Origin: Lactuca virosa
Taxonomy: Eukaryota > Streptophyta > Magnoliopsida > Asterales > Asteraceae
Assembly: GCA_928212115.1 (NCBI GenBank)
Contig: CAKMRJ010005634.1
Span: 176,103,691 to 176,167,690 of the forward strand
DNA: 64,000 bases
Direction of reading: 5' to 3'
Positions 1 to 9,309 of the stretch are shown here, piece by piece. Made by a program: the position numbers and the translations under genes. A model generated the notes under the pieces. The model was not told the DNA's origin and made no database searches. It worked only from the letters and a program-made list of their open reading frames with translations. The first letter of the stretch is position 1, and each line of letters starts with the position of its first letter.

Positions 1-1236
1 AGAAAAGCCTTGGATAAACCTTCGGTAATATCCAGCTAATCCCAAAAAGCTTCGGATCTCCGTGGGACTTTTTGGTTGTTCCCACTTCATCACAACTTCA
101 ATCTTTGCTGGGTCAACCATTATCCCTTTTTGGTTGACCACGTGACCCAAGAATTGGACTTCCGAATCCAAAAATCACATTTGGAGAACTTTGCATAAGC
201 TTCTCCTTCTTCAAGACTTCCAACACTTCTCGTAAGTGTCTGCCATGTCCTCTTTGGCTTTCCGAATAAATCAGAATGTCATCTATGAAACACTATCACA
301 TTTATCAAGGAACGGATTACAAACTCTGTTCAATAAATCCATGAATGCTGCGGGAGCATTGGTTAGTCCAAACGACATAACCAAAAACTCGTAGTGTCCA
401 TATCGTGTTCTGAATGCAGTCTTCTCGATATCCTGCTCTCTTACTTTCAGTTGATGATATTCTGACCTTCGGTCGATCTTTAAAAAATAAATTGAACCTT
501 GTAGTTGATCGAACAGGTCATCAATCCTTGGCAATGGATATCTATTCTTTATTGTTGCCTTGTTCAGCTCTCTGTAATCGATGCACATTCTCATACTTCC
601 ATCTTTCTTCTTCACGAATAACACTGGAGCTTCCCATGGTGATGAACTAGGTTTACTGAAACCTTTGTCCAATAACTCCTGAAGTTGCATCATCAGCTCC
701 TTCATCTCCGTTGGTGCTAATCGGTAAGGTGCTTTTGCTATCGGCGTTGTTCCAGGTAACAAGTCGATACAGAATTCTACTTTTCGATCAGACGGTAAAT
801 CAGGAAGATCTTCGGGAAATACTTCCGGATAATCACACACCACCGGAATGTTTTGCACCTCCTTTTTCTCCTTCTTTGCGTCAATCACAAATACCAAATA
901 TGATGTACATCCTTTGGCCAAACACTTTCTGGCTTTCATTAGAGAAATGATTCCAGAATTTACCATGCGTTTGTCCCCATACACCATAAATGACTCTTTC
1001 CCTGGCGGGTTTACTTTGACTATCTTCTTTCTACACAATATCTCGGCGTCATTGGCGCTAAGCCAATCCATTCCCAACACGATGTCAAAACCGTTAAGTT
1101 CGATAGGCAATAATTTCTCGTGGAACTTATTCCCATTCATGTCGATTAAGATGTTTTTCACACGATGGCTAACAGGTACAAACTTGCCACTAGCAACTTC
1201 GACTAATAAAGCATTATTTAGTCTATCAACAGGCAA
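1..1236 (-). pseudogene. Ty3/gypsy pol fragment, protease to reverse transcriptase (element G1)
   Basis: Polyprotein part of a minus-strand gypsy element that runs off the left edge. The open stretch 283-1236 begins with the back half of the aspartic protease (GMDWLS near residue 56). It then enters the RT: DLLPGTTPIAKAPYR, a VKKKDGSMRMCIDYRELN fingers motif and a palm motif written LKIDRRSEYHQ, where the family usually has LKIDLRSGYHQ, then MSFGLTNAPAAFMDLLNRV. A stop at 283 breaks the frame. Remnants of the FIDDILIYS catalytic motif and downstream RT can still be read in bases 1-290. A second break near 1,240-1,255 separates it from gag-protease. An active copy would make cDNA in virus-like particles; this one cannot make a whole enzyme. 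Confidence 0.9.
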
Positions 1237-1254
1237 AGCTAGTTTTCTACCAAT

Positions 1255-2436
1255 TCATGTGATATAAAGGCGGTAGTTGGCTCCAGAATCAAATAAAATT
1301 TGGGCAGGCAAATTGTTTACGAGAAAGGTACCTGAAGCGACATCAGCTTCATCTTTCGCAGCTTCCAGTATCATCTGGAAAGCTCTTGCTTTAGGCTTTG
1401 GGGGAATATTGGGTTTTGCTACCTCCTTCTTTCTCGGACAGTCTTTCAAAATGTGCCCCTCTTCATTACACCCAAAGCACACTCTTTTGTTGGACGGACA
1501 CTCATTGGCATAATGCCCCGTCTTTCCACACTTGTAGCAGGTCACATCCTCGCTACATTTCCCAGAGTGCTTTTTCTTGCACTTTTCACACCATTTCGAT
1601 TCGCCTCCAAACTTCTTCGAATTAGGCTTCGAAGATTTGTTCTTCTTGCTAGAACCTGAAGTTCCCTCAAACTTTCTCTTATCACCAACTTCAACTTTGT
1701 TGGCGGTTCTTCCCTTGATCATGTCCTCAACAGACTTGGCAGCCCAGATAGCTGCCTCAAGAGTAGGTGCCTGAGGTACTGGCACTGCGTACTCCCATGG
1801 AAGACCCTTTGCATACCGGTCAACTTTTGTCAGCTCATCTGGAACGATGCGCAAAGCCAAATCCATTTTGTCAGTGAAAGAGTTAGTATAATCGTCAACT
1901 GACATGCTGCCTTTTGTCAACGTCAGAAACTTGTTCTCCAACTCTAGTAGATTTTGGGCCGAGCAGAACTTGCGCTTGAACTGCACCAAGAACTCTGCCC
2001 AAGTTATTTGCAGTGGCTCATTAGGGCTTAGGGTCTTCCCCAGAGTGTTCCACCAACGAACAGCTCCACCCCTGAACTGACGTACTGCGAAAGTGGTCTG
2101 CAACTTGCCTCTGCATCCATACGTCATGAAGGCTAGCTCTATTTCTGAGATCCAATCCATGACTCCGATCGGATCCTCCTTTCCAGAGAAGGTCGATGGT
2201 TTGCAAGTCAGAAAATCTTTATACTTGCATCCAAGTCCATCATTTCCTCCCTCCTGGTGGTTTTGTCTAACTAACGGTGGGTTGGCTTGACCAACAGTCC
2301 CACTGAATTTACCTCCTTCCAACTGCCCTTCACTTAATTCGGGCTGCACAATCGGTATTGAAGGTTCTTCACGATTCTGCTGAAGCAGACGTCTCGTTTC
2401 TTCCATCTGACGATCCAACATCGTCTGAATCATCAA
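1255..2436 (-). CDS. Ty3/gypsy gag plus start of protease (element G1)
   Basis: A 393-residue reading frame. The N-terminal third is a retrotransposon gag capsid (MDWISEIELAF, GGAVRWWNTL, LTKGSMSVDDYTNSF). A basic Ser/Lys-rich linker follows, then three cysteine clusters near residues 280-335: CEKCKKKHSGKC, a canonical CCHC knuckle CYKCGKTGHYANEC, and CFGCNEEGHILKDC. The frame ends just after the protease signature LFDSGA, where GANYRLYIT replaces the usual GA(S/T)xSFI, and then stops before pol. Gag packages element RNA. The primer-binding site and LTR lie upstream at 2,920-2,934, so this is the 5' part of the element. More start codons may lie further upstream. Confidence 0.9.
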   Translation of the reverse strand: MMIQTMLDRQMEETRRLLQQNREEPSIPIVQPELSEGQLEGGKFSGTVGQANPPLVRQNHQEGGNDGLGCKYKDFLTCKPSTFSGKEDPIGVMDWISEIELAFMTYGCRGKLQTTFAVRQFRGGAVRWWNTLGKTLSPNEPLQITWAEFLVQFKRKFCSAQNLLELENKFLTLTKGSMSVDDYTNSFTDKMDLALRIVPDELTKVDRYAKGLPWEYAVPVPQAPTLEAAIWAAKSVEDMIKGRTANKVEVGDKRKFEGTSGSSKKNKSSKPNSKKFGGESKWCEKCKKKHSGKCSEDVTCYKCGKTGHYANECPSNKRVCFGCNEEGHILKDCPRKKEVAKPNIPPKPKARAFQMILEAAKDEADVASGTFLVNNLPAQILFDSGANYRLYIT

Positions 2437-2919
2437 TTATACACCAGCCATTGTCATTGGCTCAGGTGTTGCTGCTACAACGGGTATTTGCTCAATCACT
2501 GGTGGTTGAGGCCGTTGATTTCTGTTTTCGTCTGCGTTTCCAACGCCACTTCTTGTTCTTTCCATCGTTGATCTATACACCGAACAAGGTGAATTTAGAT
2601 CCTCAATCACGATAGATAATCAAATCATCCTTATCACTCCGAAACGTCTACATGCCAGTTCTAATACCGTAATCCTACGCTTAGAATCCTAAACACATAA
2701 GCTTTCAGATCCGGTTGGCAACAAACGATAGATTCGAACAAATAATATCATATATGGCAAACATATAACATTTAGCACATAAAAACATTTTAGGCAACTT
2801 TCCTAAAATAAACTAGTGCTCGTGTCATAAATATAACAGACACTTATCTCTCAATCTTTACTTAGCATTCTAAGTTTAAGTCTAGAAATCCTACAAATTC
2901 CTAGTTCGCTTAAACTAAT
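2437..2919 (-). other. 5' leader of gypsy element G1
   Basis: Roughly 480 bases between gag and the primer-binding site, in transcript sense on the minus strand. The first part next to gag may still be coding (acidic, Pro-rich). The rest is AT-rich and I see no gene in it. Confidence 0.6.
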
Positions 2920-2932
2920 GCTCTGATACCAA
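2920..2932 (-). other. Primer-binding site of G1 (initiator tRNA-Met)
   Basis: On the minus strand this reads TTGGTATCAGAGC, the complement of the plant initiator methionine tRNA 3' end, one base away from the LTR. It fixes the element's orientation and the inner LTR edge. Confidence 0.9.
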
Positions 2933-3246
2933 CTGTGACATCCCCAATTTCACGGCCAGAAAAGACCGTTTTCATTTATGTTTTTAAAATAATTTCAGAG
3001 TAATCCATTGATTTAAAAGGGTTGCAGAATTTGTCCCCAAAACAATATATGATAAAATAAGGTTTATCAAAGCATTTCGTAAAGAAATGAATTTTCATAT
3101 ATAATCAAAACTTCGGGATATCATGTTCCGATACAGACACAAAAGCATAAACATTAAAACATAGACCTTACACAGTTATAAACGACAACAGGTCTATAAA
3201 CAAAATATTTTCACAAGTTCCCCAACTTATGCTCTCGCGCCACTAC

Positions 3247-3924
3247 CTGTAATACAAATAAACTAAGTGGGTCAGGCTTGGGAGCCTGGTGAGCATATAG
3301 GGTTTTCAACCCACAATAAATAATTATATTTAATTTCACTAACCAACAATAACCCGATTACCCATTCCCGTTATCCTCACTTTACGTCCCTAAAACAACA
3401 ACTATCACAAGGGACCTAGTCTAGGATTTTTCATCGGGGCGAACACTACTGCAAAGGGGTTTCCTCAGCAATGAATGTCCTAAGGCACCCATGAGGGGGA
3501 TAGAATACAGCAAATGAACACCCAAGTTCATTACACCTACAGGTTATGAGTCTGCCAGCGTTCCACTGAACTGTCTAGAAAAGTCGGTGGTCGTCATCCA
3601 TATTCTGCTGAATGACTAGATCACGATCACATCGAGGCCTCTCATCAGTTTATCACACATCAACTATCTACCCAAGTTCTACCCAACATTTTGTAGATAA
3701 CAATATACATATGAATTCATATGCCACTTAAAACTGATAAGATATTCATTCGATATTCATTCCAAAATAAACAGACAACATATAATCACATAGCACATAT
3801 TTCATAGAGAATATTTCATATACGTGTATTAGCAGAAAGCAGCTACACACTAACTTATATCGTATATCTAATACATTCAATACTTGTATTTTAGTCGGGT
3901 ATATGGAAGGGACTATGCACTCAC
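3247..3924 (-). other. Predicted intron within the G1 LTR
   Basis: On the minus strand TCAA|GTGAGTGC at 3,924 matches a donor and TTACAG|GTAG at 3,247 an acceptor, 678 bases apart. A diverged copy of the CACTAAGC branch-like motif precedes the acceptor. The TATA box is about 270 bases upstream of the donor, nearly the spacing seen in the related LTR at 48-50 kb. Splicing is inferred. Confidence 0.4.
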
Positions 3925-4196
3925 TTGATCGGAAGATGATCGGACAGCACTACGACTTTAAAAGTAGTATTCTTCAGTGAAACTAGAAGATCTTCACACA
4001 CCGGGCTTCTTGCAGGCAGAGCTTCGGCTCAAAATATCTTTTCTTCTCGGGATCTTCTGGCTTCGGGACTTGCTTCAGGTCTCGGGATGATACCGGGGCT
4101 TTGGGGGTATTTCTTTGCACGTAAATCGATGCAATACGGGTGAGAGATGAGAGAATGAGCAACCAAACTCGGCTGCCCCTTCAACTCTATTTATAG

Positions 4197-4206
4197 AGCT
4201 GTTTTC
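4197..4206 (-). promoter_or_regulatory. TATA box of the G1 LTR
   Basis: CTATTTATAG on the plus strand reads CTATAAATAG in element sense. The four CACGTCGTG palindromes lie immediately upstream in element sense. Confidence 0.65.
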
Positions 4207-4381
4207 TCGATTTTTCACGTCGTGAACAGTGCTCCCACGTCGTGGGCATAAACGTCATTGCATGCGTCATCTTCCACTTGCTCTGTCAGGCACCAGAAGG
4301 TGTCAGAAGTCAGTTCACGTCGTGAACACTGATTTCACGTCGTGGTCTCTGACAGTTTTGGGGCTTCGCGCCCCGAACTTC

Positions 4382-4910
4382 AAAAATTCATAACTTTCGC
4401 ATACGAACTCCGTTTTCGACGTTCTTTTTTTCCACGCGTAGGTAAAAGCAAGATCTACAACTTTCCTTTAGACTTCATCGGCTAGTTTTGATTTAATTTT
4501 TATTATATTATTTTTAGTAGGCCGGGACAGGAAAACTTCGTTATAAACTCATAACTCCTTCGTCTGACGTCCGTTTTCGTCTGTCTTTCCCGTCGTTGCA
4601 CTACTATCGATGAGATCTTCGATTCTCATTTAGAAAGTTTTGGCTAAATATCGCTCGATCCCATATTCAAACTTCGGGCTGTACACTGCTAAGTCGAAAC
4701 TTCGAAAAATCATAACTTCCTCATATGAAGTCAGAGTTAGACGTTCTTTTTATGTACGCTCTCGGTTTAACATATTCTACGACTTTCGTTTAGATCACTA
4801 AGGCTAGATATCGCTCTATCTTAAATTCATATTTTATGTCATTCAACGTTGTGCCGGTTCTGTCGCGAAACTTCGACAGATCATAACTTCTTCGTTATAA
4901 CTCGGATTTC
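4382..4910 (-). repeat. Four degenerate ~160-bp modules in the G1 LTR U3
   Basis: CATAAC(T/C)TC followed by a CG-rich tract and ...GTTC recurs at 4,389, 4,550, 4,711 and 4,882, spacings 161, 161 and 171. The same modules in the same order and spacing occur inverted at 48,240-48,780. Confidence 0.7.
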
Positions 4911-5201
4911 AGCATTCTTTATATATTCGGAAACCTCGTCACGACCACTACCACATCCTTCATAGATATCGGGTTTATCTAACATTTCATTTTGACGCTT
5001 ATTTTTATCCTTAATTCATTTAAGTCACACAATTAAACACAAAACACATAATACTCAATGAATACATCTTTATTATTTCAAGACGGGTTACAAAGGTTAA
5101 CCTAGACTATTACATCATCATTAATGCCTATCCTAGAAACACGGGCGTTACATGTGTGTCATGCCATCATCCCGAGCCCTTTCCCTTGCTAGCTGAAGTA
5201 C

Positions 5202-5829
5202 CTGAAACCAAAACTGAAATTGTAAGCACGAAGCTTAGTGAGCTCCCCCAAACTACCACATACCATACAAATCACGTATAACAATAACATAACTCTGGGA
5301 CTACTCCCAACTGCATCGGGATGAATCCCGGCATCGGCTTACCCGGCATCGAACTCCTGTCCGGCATCGGGCTCACCCCGGCATCCGACCGCATCGGGCA
5401 TCGGCCTCACCCCGGCTTCGGGATTATCCCGGCACATACACGGCATAACATATATCATGAACATATAATCTGTATCGGGATTTCCCAGGCATCGGACCGA
5501 AGCCCCGGAATACATAATCATAAGATATAAACTAGCATGCATTGGGCTTGCCCCGGAACATATAATTCATGGCATAATAATTAACATACATCGGGCTTGC
5601 CCCGACATCGGGCTTACCCCGGAACACATAGCACATACACATGCATGAATCACAAAGACATCAGGCATACATAACTACTTCTCGGGACCGCCCCGGCATC
5701 GGACCGAGGTCCGAAATCATATAAACTGCATCGAGATAACCCCAGTATTGGGCTCACCCCAGCATACTCTACAACTTAAACGGGCCGACATTGTGGCCAT
5801 AGACCCGTTCCTACTGGAAGGAAACTCAC
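5202..5829 (-). other. Predicted intron within the G0 LTR
   Basis: On the minus strand CGAG|GTGAGTTT at 5,829 is a near-ideal donor. The segment ends in two tandem acceptors, TTTCAG then GGTTTCAG|GTAC at 5,202, preceded by GAGCTCACTAAGCTTCGTGC, which includes the branch-like ACTAA. The length is 628 bases. Both splice dinucleotides are intact. Confidence 0.45.
5318..5760. repeat. Degenerate tandem hairpin array in the G0 LTR
   Basis: A loose repeat around CATCGGGCTTACCCCGG is present more than ten times. Many units are short inverted repeats (CGGGAT...ATCCCG, CGGGATTATCCCG). The array lies wholly inside the predicted LTR intron. Confidence 0.6.
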
Positions 5830-6014
5830 CTCGTATGGCTGACTGCTGAAAAACTGGGTGAGGGATCCCTATTTGCTGCTCCGGCGACTCTCCGGCTATA
5901 ATTCCATAACAACACTTAATCAAAAACTTATAATCCTTCTTAGGGTAAAATGACCATTTTACCCTCCTGGTCAAAGTCAACGTCCTGACCAAAGTCAACC
6001 TTTTGGGTTGACTT

Positions 6015-6266
6015 ACTCGTCGAGTCACCCTATGACTCGCCGAGTCCCCATGCTAACTGACATCGTGACTGGTCGAACTGACTCGTCGAGTCGTTCTTAG
6101 ACTCGCCGAGTCCTAGTGTATTCAGAAAAGGGACATATCGACTCTAACTCGCCGAGTCCCTTCGTAGACTCGTCGAGTTCTTCAACTTTCACTGGTCCTA
6201 CCCTAATCAGAAAATGAGTTAGCGTTCACAGCCCGACTCGCCGAGTCCGAGAACAACTCGCCGAGT
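6015..6266. repeat. Eight ACTCGNCGAGT palindromes, proximal cluster
   Basis: ACTCGTCGAGT or ACTCGCCGAGT at about 6,015, 6,034, 6,081, 6,101, 6,148, 6,168, 6,236 and 6,256, often paired with one C-type and one T-type centre. They lie downstream of the TATA box in element sense. Confidence 0.85.
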
Positions 6267-6870
6267 CCTCCTTGTGACATATCCATTCAGCCGATTCTAA
6301 ACCACTTCAAATGCTTCCAATACATAGATCTGGACTCCGTAAGTTAGCATTACACGTAAAGTTGCTAACTTTACGTTCATGCATGATGATATGGAGCTTA
6401 AACACCAAAACATAGCCATAAATGGAGGTTAAATGCATAGAATGGGGACATGGTCGAATAAAGGTGGCAACTTTGAGCTTCTGGAGCTCATGAGTGTCTA
6501 GATCTGAAGTCCTTACATCCCCAAATGCTCACTATTCGAAAATGGACATGGAAATGGATCAAAAGTGGCAACAAACAAGCTTTCATGAAGATCTAAGTGA
6601 AAATAAGCCAAGGTATAAGCTTTATACCTTCAAAGTTTCTAAAATGCACTAGAAGCTTCGGATCTACTGCCTCTTCTTAAATCACCAAGGGTTTTCTTCC
6701 TTATCCTAACTTCAATCACACAAATATAAGGAAAATGGCTCAAGGATGCACAAGATTGATTAGGGTTTCGAGAGTAGGTTGTGAAGGTGATGGGGGCTGG
6801 GGTGAAGACTCATAATGTTGCTTAAATAGGGTGCAAACCCCAAGGATTAGGGTTTCCTCCTGATGGACCT

Positions 6871-6968
6871 ACTCGCCGAGTCCATTCCTGACTCGTCGAG
6901 TAGTCCACTTAAACCCCGCGATTAAACTGGCCTCTACTCGACGAGTTAGGGCTACCGACTCATCGAGT
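6871..6968. repeat. Four ACTCGNCGAGT palindromes, distal cluster
   Basis: Copies at about 6,871, 6,891, 6,935 and 6,958 with centres C, T, A and a degenerate one. They lie just upstream of the TATA-like box in element sense. Confidence 0.85.
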
Positions 6969-8510
6969 AGCTCTTATAAAATGAGCATTTAATTAACTAA
7001 ATACGTACCAGGAACGGGGCGTTACAGTTCTTCTTTTGTATATTTTGCATTTTATTTTTATTTTCTTAAATTTGTTCATATTGTCTTATATGCACAAATT
7101 TAGGGGGAGAATTAAAAAAAATTAAAAAAAATTAAAAAAAAATCATAAAATTTAAAAATACAAAAATATGCTTATTTCTGTTTTTTATTTTCTTTTTCAG
7201 AAAAATCAAAAATCCAAAAATATTTTATTTTTCATTTTATTTTTATTTCTTAGTTATTTTTATTTGTGTGCTAAGTTTAGTTTTATTTTGATTTTATCTC
7301 AAAAAAAAATTTGTCTTGAAATGTGAATTCTTAAGAAGAAGAGACTCAAGGAGATTGTATCAGAATATTCTGAGCAACGAGAAGAAACTTGAAAAGGGGA
7401 AAGGAATTGACGGAAGTTTCAAATGCGAATGATAGATTCTTTCATATTAAGACATATACCAGTCTTGATAGGAGTCTTCGCATCAAATGTTAATAATCAA
7501 AAGTCATTTTCACCATGACTGATGTGAAACACCCAACCATTCTTCACCCATATCTAAACTTTCTCCATTAAATCATTTCCACGTACCCGTACCCCTTGAA
7601 GTTCGAGTATAAAACAACTCGGCTGACGGTTACCAAAAATTCTTTGTTCATGATCTTAGAAGTCATTGTCAGCATGATTCTAAGTGAAAACCCAAAATCC
7701 GAAATCCATCCATTTCTGAATTGACGGTGAACACTTTAATGTTCTAGATATTTTCACCCACAAAATTGACGGATAATGGTTCATACCTGGTGTGACACTG
7801 TACAAAATGTCAGTTAGGCAGTTTCTTTATAGGAACTGTCGTATTTAAGGAATTGAAAGCCTGGAACTATACAAATTGTCAAATTGGTCTTGTCAGCTTT
7901 CTTTACCTAAGAACTGTCACGGCACCAGGGCGATTCACCCAACAGGGAAACAAATATCGTTGAACGTCTCGCCAAGGGCCAAGTTAACTTGTTAACTTGA
8001 AAAACTTCATTGAGATCTTCGATCTAGGATATGCAGGGGCTAACATCAAAATAGCCATGAGTAGTTCTCCGATACTCAACAAATCGCAGTGCTTCCTCCG
8101 TGTTCACACAGATACTGCGAGAAGTCTCCTTCTGAGCCAAGGCTGGGTCCTTGAACAACTGTGGTGAGAAGGGTCTTTATGATTCTGTGATCCACAGGGA
8201 CTTTTTAGTCATGATTACTTTTCAAGGCGCAACGGTGATCGTTAAAGAATACTCATTCGAAGGAACAATAAGTGAAGATTATCTTTCAACATTCAATTTT
8301 TAAACCCTAGAAGCAAGGTGAAGTTGTACTTGAAGTTATGTGACAGATTGCATTGAAGCCTCCTCAATCAATTTGCTGTTATCTATGAACTTGCTGAAGT
8401 GATCCAGAAGAATCGGTCTCTCTGTTATTTTCTCTAAAGTGTTTCAAAGCTGAAAGTGTTGATTTTCAAGAACCTTTACAAGAAGCCTCCACACCCAATG
8501 TGCGTTCAAA

Positions 8511-8657
8511 GTCAAATTATTAGAAGGAAGTCCAACTACTAAAGATGAAGTTATTCATGAAGAAAATTCATATGTTCATCTTGAAGATGTGAAGAAATCG
8601 AAGATTAGAGCTGAAAGCCAAAGATCAAGGAAGACTGAAAAGAAAAGAAAGCAATAA
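8511..8657 (+). pseudogene. C-terminal tail of an extra ORF in copia Y
   Basis: An open frame of 48 codons ending TAA at 8,655-8,657, rich in Lys, Glu and Ser (it ends RKTEKKRKQ). It lies just before the polypurine tract, where the extra ORFs of X and Z also end. Function unknown and the upstream part is not readable. It could be chance. Confidence 0.35.
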
Positions 8658-8717
8658 ACCAAGGGGGAAATTGTTAGGACTAAATTATGGTTTATTGTAA
8701 GTGAAAAGAAAGCTATA
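8642..8717 (+). repeat. Duplicated polypurine tract/LTR junction of Y, first copy
   Basis: GAAAAGAAAGCAATAAACC, then AAGGGGGAAAT and about 30 bases of LTR start (TGTTAGG...), then GAAAAGAAAGCTATA begins again at 8,703. The second copy continues after element Z at 22,367 (AACAAAGGGGGAAAT TGTTAGG). The period is 61 bases. Z inserted inside the second copy. Confidence 0.7.
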
Positions 8718-9054
8718 TGTAAGGGTTAAAATGTTGTAATTAGTCGAAATATATTTTGCCTCTTCGAAGTTGTTGTAATGTCTTCGAAATTTTAATGTAT
8801 TTTACTAAGGCGCTTTTATTCGAAACTTAAGTGTCTATGCCTTAGTATATTTTTTGTATGCTTTCTGTTCCCTATAAATAGGGATATTTACTAGAGTTAG
8901 ATAAGAGTTTTTACAGACCTGTCTTTGTACTCTGTAAACATTCGAAAGCGTAATAGAGCTGAAACAAGATCATATTTACATCCGGTGTTCTATTTCGCAT
9001 TCTTACTTGATTCGATACTCTGATTCATTTTATACTCGATTCTTTGATTCATCA
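8718..9054 (+). repeat. 5' LTR of copia Z (337 bp)
   Basis: TGTAAGGGTT...GATTCATCA with TATAAATA at 8,873-8,880. TTCGAA recurs four times (near 8,763, 8,781, 8,819 and 8,940), three of them before the TATA box. Confidence 0.88.
8873..8880 (+). promoter_or_regulatory. TATA box of the Z LTR promoter
   Basis: CCCTATAAATAGGG. An equivalent box is present in the 3' LTR near 22,180. Confidence 0.65.
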
Positions 9055-9069
9055 ATTGGTATCAGAGCA
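9055..9069 (+). other. Primer-binding site of copia Z
   Basis: ATTGGTATCAGAGC lies directly after the LTR and is complementary to initiator tRNA-Met. The leader 9,070-9,309 before gag holds no other gene that I can see. Confidence 0.9.
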
Positions 9070-9309
9070 AGAATCACATATGTGATCTGATTTTCATCCA
9101 TTCAAAAAGTTTTTGAATCAAATTTTTGGTTCAAAAGTTTCCGCACTTTTTGATCGTGAAAAATTTGTCTAGATTTTAGTTTGTGATTTGATTCTGCATT
9201 TGAATTGTTGAATCAAGTGTTCTTATTGTAATTCCGATTTGATTCAACTAGTTTGTTTTCAAATTTCCAAATCTTCTTAAAAAATTTCAAAATCATCTTC
9301 CGTACAACA

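Larger units (their letters stand above)
2934..5152 (-). mobile_element. 5' LTR of gypsy element G1, about 2.2 kb
   Basis: On the plus strand it opens TGTGACATCC beside the primer site and closes GGGCGTTACA, so in element sense it is TGTAACGCCC...GGATGTCACA with TG/CA ends. It holds a TATA box (4,197-4,206), four CACGTCGTG palindromes just upstream of it (4,226-4,344), four ~160-bp modules carrying CATAAC(T/C)TC (4,382-4,910) and an intron-like segment (3,247-3,924). It is inserted in another gypsy LTR (G0), which resumes at 5,153. The other LTR would lie left of the window. Confidence 0.85.
5153..7025 (-). mobile_element. Gypsy LTR piece (element G0), U3 end at 7,025
   Basis: The right edge GGGCGTTACA at 7,025 is an LTR end. 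The sequence beyond it is copia Y, so this is the outer edge of G0. The left part is interrupted by G1 at 5,152/5,153. Inside, in element sense, are four palindromes (6,871-6,968), a TATTTAA box near 6,826-6,832, eight more palindromes (6,015-6,266), a donor-like site (5,829), a tandem CATCGGGCTNACCCCGG array (5,318-5,760), a CACTAAGCTTCGTGCTTAC motif (5,222-5,240) and an acceptor-like site (5,202). It may be a 5' LTR or a solo LTR. Confidence 0.8.
7026..8717 (+). mobile_element. 3' internal part of copia element Y
   Basis: Begins directly at the G0 LTR edge and ends where copia Z is inserted. The opening ATGCACAAATTTAGGGGGAG and an AT-rich AAAATCCAAAAATATTTT module match the post-pol region of element X (32,114 onward), so this is Sirevirus-like sequence downstream of pol. 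Most of 7,060-8,500 has no long ORF. Paired repeats with weak hairpins (ACTGTACAAAATGTCAG, ACTATACAAATTGTCAA) lie near 7,795-7,920. The region ends with a short coding tail and a duplicated polypurine tract. The 3' LTR resumes at 22,382. Confidence 0.7.

Noticed and set aside
5321..5542. Gly/Ile-Pro repetitive ORFs on both strands
   Set aside because: Arise from the CATCGGGCTTACCCCGG array in the G0 LTR.
2934..7025. A single 4.1-kb LTR
   Set aside because: An internal GGGCGTTACA end at 5,152 and a second at 7,025, with different palindromes and separate donor/acceptor sets, indicate two LTRs.
8672..9054. Z LTR starting at TGTTAGG (8,672)
   Set aside because: The 3' copy starts at TGTAAGG, and the CTATA duplication fits only a start at 8,718.
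9055..9069. tRNA gene fragment
   Set aside because: This and the sites at 2,920, 25,265 and 39,945 are primer-binding sites complementary to tRNA-Met. No cloverleaf around them.
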